Shown in pieces: positions 31,711-35,059 of a stretch of 35,059 nt of DNA. Each line of letters starts with the position of its first letter. Position 1 is the stretch's first letter. This stretch comes from a virus. Under the pieces are notes generated by a model. The model was not told where the DNA came from. It saw only the letters and a list, made by a program, of their open reading frames with translations, and ran no database searches. The translations under genes and the position numbers were made by a program. The stretch spans positions 1 through 35,059 of the IMG/VR virus record IMGVR_UViG_3300009068_000012. One strand, given 5' to 3'.

Positions 31711-32225
31711 TCCTCTCGAAGTTTCTTTTTGATTATCATAATGGTTTTAATAACCGATTGATAAGGGATTTTAGTTTTACGACTTAATTCCTTTTGATTA
31801 AATCCTAAATCCATATAAGTTTCAAGCAATGTATTTTCGTACCAACTCAACTGCTTTCTGCCTTCCTCTATTTTAGAAAATAGCATTTCCTTCCTTTCTT
31901 GGATTTCTTCGTTTAAAGAATCGAAATTTACTACTTCGTGATTTACATTAAACTCCTCATTTTTTTGTCTGAAATGGCGAAAGAATGGAGTATTAAGGCC
32001 GGTTGAATAAATCATATTAAGCATCGTACGAACCAACCAAAACTTTAAACCTGGAATGCCATTGTTATTATAAATGCCCCAAAATTTCTCATCTGAAATA
32101 TTACATAGGGCCATAAACATTTCTTGTTTTAATTCTTCTCGGAGTGAAGCTGGTTGCATCTTTCGGAGTGCCTGGGCGATCTCCTTTGATTCGTATAGCG
32201 TTGAAATGATTTCATTCCTTGACAT
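31707..32225 (-). CDS. Sigma-factor-like DNA-binding protein
   Basis: 172 aa from ATG 32223-32225. The N-terminal half (LREELKQEMFMALCNISDEK, then FWLVRTMLNMIYSTGL) is a sigma-70 region 2-like helix set, and the C-terminal end (LSWYENTLLETYMDLGF, then NQKELSRKTKIPYQSVIK) is a region 4-like helix-turn-helix. Phages use such proteins to activate late transcription. The sequence is short for a full sigma factor. It precedes the sugar, packaging and virion genes, which fits a middle-to-late switch. Confidence 0.7.
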   Translation of the reverse strand: MSRNEIISTLYESKEIAQALRKMQPASLREELKQEMFMALCNISDEKFWGIYNNNGIPGLKFWLVRTMLNMIYSTGLNTPFFRHFRQKNEEFNVNHEVVNFDSLNEEIQERKEMLFSKIEEGRKQLSWYENTLLETYMDLGFNQKELSRKTKIPYQSVIKTIMIIKKKLREE

Positions 32226-32446
32226 CAACCTTTAAACTTATCAATTTCCCTTTTTAAATACCATTGGGCCTTCTCCAAATCTTGTTTCTTGTTACCCTTT
32301 TTGTCGGATCTCAAAATATACTTAATTACGTTCCCTAAATTAAAATTCAATTCAAAGGATTCAATAACCTCAATAGATTCAATACCGCCTTTGCTTTTAT
32401 AGTGCGGAGGCTGATTAACAAAATCAATTAATTCTTCTTTTAACAT
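32225..32446 (-). CDS. DUF3310 protein
   Basis: 73 aa. The family pattern is clear: VNQPPHYKSKGGIESIEVIE, then LGNVIKYILRSDKKGNKKQD, then LEKAQWYLKREI. DUF3310 proteins are common in phages and are called nucleotide kinase-like by annotation only; their activity is not established to my knowledge. It overlaps the sigma-like gene start by one base (TGATG). Confidence 0.85.
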   Translation of the reverse strand: MLKEELIDFVNQPPHYKSKGGIESIEVIESFELNFNLGNVIKYILRSDKKGNKKQDLEKAQWYLKREIDKFKG

Positions 32447-32465
32447 ATTAACAAAGTTTACATTT

Positions 32466-32678
32466 TTATTTTAACATTTCCAAAAAATCCTTTATTTTTT
32501 TAGTTCGCCCAAATGCTGAATAAGACAACTGCCCCGAATTTTCTAATATGTGTTTTCGATTTAAGGCTAAAGAATAATTCAGATCAAGAATAGTTTCGCA
32601 TCCAACTTTCATTTGTCTTGTCGGCTTAGTCAATTGCTGATCTATCCAGGCGATGGCATCAAGGTAATTAGATCTCAT
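32466..32678 (-). CDS. Small unknown protein
   Basis: 70 aa, helical and basic (YLDAIAWIDQQLTKPTRQMK; then LNRKHILENSG, SAFGRTKKIKDFLEMLK). It overlaps the VRR-NUC gene end by 11 bp and lies 19 bp before DUF3310. No domain is recognised. Confidence 0.6.
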   Translation of the reverse strand: MRSNYLDAIAWIDQQLTKPTRQMKVGCETILDLNYSLALNRKHILENSGQLSYSAFGRTKKIKDFLEMLK

Positions 32679-33015
32679 TTTTTTGGAACCGCTTAATTAA
32701 ATTAATACAATCATCAATACTTCTCACAACTGCGTAATAGTACCCGTATTTTATCGCTACGGCTTCAAAATCCTTTTGGCTTGGCGATTGCTTACCCTTC
32801 TCTATTTTAACCTCTACAAACAAACCTTTCCAATTTTCATTCGAGATCATCCAAAACATATCTGCAACTCCAGACTTTGCTCCTTCCCTTTTTAATTTGA
32901 TAGCAACTAATTTATGTCTTAGTCCGCCGTTCGGAATGGCAAAATATGGAAAGTCTTGGGTTAGATCTAACCATTTACAAATTGCCACCTGGAGAAGATG
33001 TTCATCTTGTATCAT
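32668..33015 (-). CDS. VRR-NUC endonuclease
   Basis: 115 aa from the ATG at 33013-33015, which overlaps the HExxH gene stop as ATGA. Features: MIQDEHLLQVAICKWLD, IPNGGLRHKLVAIKLKREG, AKSGVADMF (D is a metal ligand), then GLFVEVKIEKGKQSPSQKDF with E-x-K active site (EVK) and the SPSQ motif. This is a stand-alone VRR-NUC nuclease, as found in many phages, which cuts branched DNA. It may serve ERF recombination or packaging. Confidence 0.9.
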   Translation of the reverse strand: MIQDEHLLQVAICKWLDLTQDFPYFAIPNGGLRHKLVAIKLKREGAKSGVADMFWMISNENWKGLFVEVKIEKGKQSPSQKDFEAVAIKYGYYYAVVRSIDDCINLIKRFQKNEI

Positions 33016-33359
33016 AAATATTTTAAAAATGCCCAAAATTTTCTTGTCCATATATATTCCATATTGCCTTCATTCTCGTATGCTTCCCTCTCAAAACAAA
33101 TCTTTCGATAAGCTGCATCGGTATTTCCAATCAATAAAGTTCTAATGCAGAACTCTAAAAAATACCAAACATAAAAGAATACCACACCCATTTCCGCTTG
33201 TTGCTTTAGATGGATTGATTCGTGGTTTATTAAACTTTTACGATTCCAATCAGCCAAAGTATCGACATACGATTTTCGTAAGAAAATAAAAGGAAACAAA
33301 GTAATTCCGTTTGTTTCTTTTCCTAGAATCCAGTAATTACCTATTTTAATTTTTTCCAT
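33012..33359 (-). CDS. Phage HExxH zinc-metalloprotease-like protein
   Basis: 115 aa. HESIH (46-50) is a full HExxH zinc motif, and FEREAYENE (89-97) offers a third Glu ligand (E92) about 40 residues later. A hydrophobic segment (VVFFYVWYFLEFCIRTLLIG, 59-78) lies between, as in membrane-embedded proteases. I associate the NHESIHLKQQ pattern with small Bacteroidota proteins that have no assigned activity. The start overlaps the preceding membrane gene stop as TAATG. A minimal zincin is likely by motif; a substrate is not known. Confidence 0.65.
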   Translation of the reverse strand: MEKIKIGNYWILGKETNGITLFPFIFLRKSYVDTLADWNRKSLINHESIHLKQQAEMGVVFFYVWYFLEFCIRTLLIGNTDAAYRKICFEREAYENEGNMEYIWTRKFWAFLKYL

Positions 33360-33712
33360 TATTTTAATAAGTTTTTACGTTTATCCGTTTTAATTAGTTC
33401 CGAATAAAAAAAGATGGTAACCGGTATGATTAATGAAATTATATTCATCGCAACAAACTTCTGAGTCATTCCGATTTCTACCCAGTAATAAAGAATATTT
33501 ATTAGCCACGAAATAAGCCCAAAAAAGATAGCAGTATTTCGCTTTCCAAGCAAGGTAAAAATCAAGATGGATGATTCCAAAGAAAAGGCAAACACCCAAC
33601 TTATAAAATAGTCGAGTGTTGTCTGCCGAGAAATATTAAAGAAAACATCAGATGCGTGCGTGATCTGCGTAAGCAATGCAAAGCAAATCGTTATGATTAT
33701 GATTTTTTTCAT
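33359..33712 (-). CDS. Membrane protein with three or four helices
   Basis: 117 aa. It has a signal-like start (KKIIIITICFALLTQITHAS) and then three hydrophobic segments (ISWVFAFSLESSILIFTLLG; TAIFFGLISWLINILYYWV; FVAMNIISLIIPVTIFFYS), ending in a basic tail. It precedes the HExxH gene, with which it may form a membrane pair. No family is recognised. It overlaps the GIY-YIG gene as ATGA. Confidence 0.6.
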   Translation of the reverse strand: MKKIIIITICFALLTQITHASDVFFNISRQTTLDYFISWVFAFSLESSILIFTLLGKRNTAIFFGLISWLINILYYWVEIGMTQKFVAMNIISLIIPVTIFFYSELIKTDKRKNLLK

Positions 33713-34020
33713 TTTGATCTTACATTTAATTTGGGTTGAAAATATTTTATTAATTTAACTTCCCAAGAAAAAGCAGTTTTGCGTTTTTTATATTTCAGAA
33801 TCAATACTCTATCAAAATTTATATACATTTTATGTGTCAAAATTCTTGAAGCCACATTTGAACTTGAACCAATATAAACAATTTCATCTTTTTCAAATAA
33901 GAAATAATTATAATGTCCTTGAATAGTTCCCGAATCTTTATTTTTTAATTCTTTATGATTAAAATCTTCATAACTGATAATGCTTTTATTTTTTTCTGCA
34001 AAATGATATAATTCAAACAT
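33709..34020 (-). CDS. GIY-YIG nuclease domain protein
   Basis: 103 aa. The GIY part is YNYFLF (38-43), the YIG part VYIGSS (48-53), the catalytic Arg is R59 in NVASRILTH, and the metal-binding Glu is E87 in SWEVKLIKYFQPKLN. These are the hallmarks of the family. It is free-standing, with no DNA-binding domain after it. It may be a selfish endonuclease or a DNA-processing enzyme. Confidence 0.88.
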   Translation of the reverse strand: MFELYHFAEKNKSIISYEDFNHKELKNKDSGTIQGHYNYFLFEKDEIVYIGSSSNVASRILTHKMYINFDRVLILKYKKRKTAFSWEVKLIKYFQPKLNVRSK

Positions 34021-34041
34021 TTTATTTATGATTTTTTTTCA

Positions 34042-34425
34042 TTATCCAATTTTTTGACCAACAACTCCAGTTTGTAAACTTTCACTTAAATTTTCATTTT
34101 CCTTAATCATTAATGCTAAATCATAGGCTTCCTCATATGATCCACATTCAAATAAATGAAAGTGATTTATATCATCAAATTCACATAAGGTAAATAATTT
34201 ACAACGAAATAGATCAATTAAAATATAATATTCTTGTGTTACAAAAATTTCTGAACCATCAGTTAATAAAAATACTTTTTTAAATCCCTCAAAAGGTAAT
34301 CCAGATGATAAATTTTCAATTTCAAGATCATCGATAAAATCACAAATATCTGATATTTCATCAAATTCAATTACGGGAATGTCTCCAGTCGTATCAATTT
34401 TCGAGTAATGTAAATTAATTTTCAT
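34042..34425 (-). CDS. Small acidic protein, unknown
   Basis: 127 aa, strongly acidic: I count about 26 Asp or Glu against 8 Lys or Arg. Acidic runs (VIEFDEISDICDFIDDLEIE) dominate the first third, and there is a beta segment (GFKKVFLLTDGSEIFVTQEY). No family is recognised. Small acidic early phage proteins sometimes mimic DNA, but nothing specific shows it here. Confidence 0.55.
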   Translation of the reverse strand: MKINLHYSKIDTTGDIPVIEFDEISDICDFIDDLEIENLSSGLPFEGFKKVFLLTDGSEIFVTQEYYILIDLFRCKLFTLCEFDDINHFHLFECGSYEEAYDLALMIKENENLSESLQTGVVGQKIG

Positions 34426-34486
34426 TTTTTATTTTTTTTAAAATTTGAATAATTTTTTTAGTGTATGATAATTGTTGTCTTTAATC

Positions 34487-34678
34487 TTATAATTCTATAA
34501 GTTCTTTTTTTACTTTTTCCCAATATTCTTTAAAAACTTGATAGAATTTAATTGAATCATTATTTAACATCTCATTTACCACAATCAAAGCACAATCTTT
34601 AGCCTCCTCTAATTCGGTAATAGTTGTTTCAAAATAAAATTTATCCCTTAATTGTTGGGCTTTCTCTTTAGGTGTCAT
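34487..34678 (-). CDS. Small conserved-type phage protein
   Basis: 63 aa. The pattern MTPKEKAQQLRDKFYFET, then AKDCALIVVNEMLNN, then YWEKVKKELIEL is one I have seen repeatedly in small Bacteroidota phage proteins of unknown role. It overlaps the preceding gene by one base (TAATG). A long AT-rich gap of 61 bp follows. Confidence 0.7.
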   Translation of the reverse strand: MTPKEKAQQLRDKFYFETTITELEEAKDCALIVVNEMLNNDSIKFYQVFKEYWEKVKKELIEL

Positions 34679-35059
34679 TATGCTATGGGTTTAATTTTTC
34701 CTTGTTCATCTAATCTGCATCCAAAATCAACTAATTGATTCGTAAATAAAATGTATGCTTCCTTTCTGCACCAATTCCAACGTTCATCTTCATTCTCAAT
34801 ATTAGCCGACTTCTTCCAAATCTCGAGCATTTCTTCCTCAGAAATATTTTTGATTTTTAACTTGACTAAAACTTTATACAAACCACTTAAACCAGGAACC
34901 CAATTAAACTTTGTATTTTCTTCTCTTGATTTTTGTATCTGATCTGCAAAATTATTAATTATTCCAATTGCATCCTTCATTAATACCTCATCATTTGGTA
35001 CCGGTATAACTTCCTCTGCTGGCTTGGCATTTGTAACCTTCCGCATCACATCGTTTTTC
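34678..35059 (-). CDS. C-terminal part of the gene that crosses the window ends (260-aa unknown protein)
   Basis: The frame is open from 35059 down to the stop at 34678-34680. Its true start is the ATG at 522-524 on the other side of the junction, so the GTG or ATG at 35044-35049 are internal codons. This half (EVIPVPNDEVLMKDAIGIIN, then FNWVPGLSGLYKVLVKLKI, then WNWCRKEAYILFTNQLVDFG) is helical and Trp-rich, with no recognised motif. The helicase-loader idea given at its N-terminal entry rests on position only. Confidence 0.75.
   Translation of the reverse strand, partial: KNDVMRKVTNAKPAEEVIPVPNDEVLMKDAIGIINNFADQIQKSREENTKFNWVPGLSGLYKVLVKLKIKNISEEEMLEIWKKSANIENEDERWNWCRKEAYILFTNQLVDFGCRLDEQGKIKPIA
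34937..35059. repeat. Terminal direct repeat, copy 2 (circle closure)
   Basis: Identical to 1-123. It lies inside the 260-aa gene, so the match is not an inserted repeat: the reading frame runs straight through the junction when the ends are joined. Confidence 0.95.

Noticed and set aside
1-35059. Integrase, attachment site, repressor, CRISPR array, tRNA or insertion sequence
   Set aside because: None was seen: no integrase or CI-like domain, no regular spacer array, no gap long enough for several tRNAs, no transposase. A single tRNA hidden in a gap was not excluded by computation.

Overview
This window looks like the complete genome of a tailed phage of a Bacteroidota host, and most likely a siphovirus. 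Its first 123 bases recur exactly as its last 123, so it reads as a circle of 34,936 bp with a repeated end. Every gene I can support lies on the minus strand, so transcription runs from high to low coordinates. The host assignment is inference. It rests on low GC, genes that nearly all lack a Shine-Dalgarno sequence, and structural and early proteins of types I associate with Bacteroidota phages. I saw no integrase, excisionase or CI-like repressor, and no polymerase, helicase or primase, so the phage probably uses the host replisome. Its lifestyle cannot be settled from sequence alone.

In transcription order, the early region runs from about 4890 down to 490 and on across the ends. A leader with short repeats comes first. 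A chain of tightly coupled small genes follows: a 44-aa membrane peptide, an ERF-type annealing protein, a small protein with an SSB-like C-terminal tail, and a lipoprotein. Next are an HNH-AP2 endonuclease and a winged-helix replication initiator that contains an iteron-like cluster. The following gene spans the ends of the window and is whole only on the circle. After it come small unknowns, a GIY-YIG nuclease, a membrane protein, an HExxH protein, a VRR-NUC nuclease, DUF3310 and a sigma-like protein (34678 down to 31483).

The middle block (31486 to 28291) holds a glycosyltransferase, a PhoH-like ATPase, a HAD-containing fusion protein and a methyltransferase. Packaging and virion genes follow: terminase small and large subunits, a tail chaperone pair at a run of nine T, tail proteins, and tape measure. 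Then come prohead protease, scaffold-like protein, major capsid, a probable tail tube, portal (fused to a minor-head-like domain) and two connectors. Next are a repeat-rich fibre, an S74 fibre and an 814-aa virion protein. This order is close to a mirror image of the usual siphovirus order.

The block ends with lysis genes (membrane-anchored coiled-coil protein, GH24 lysozyme, two overlapping spanin-like genes) and a metallophosphoesterase, and is closed by a terminator at 4893-4921. The most interesting features are the chaperone frameshift candidate, the lambda-O-like origin inside the initiator gene, the SSB-tail protein beside ERF, the HAD and portal fusions, and several small genes joined by ATGA overlaps. 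I found no clear new defence or counter-defence system.
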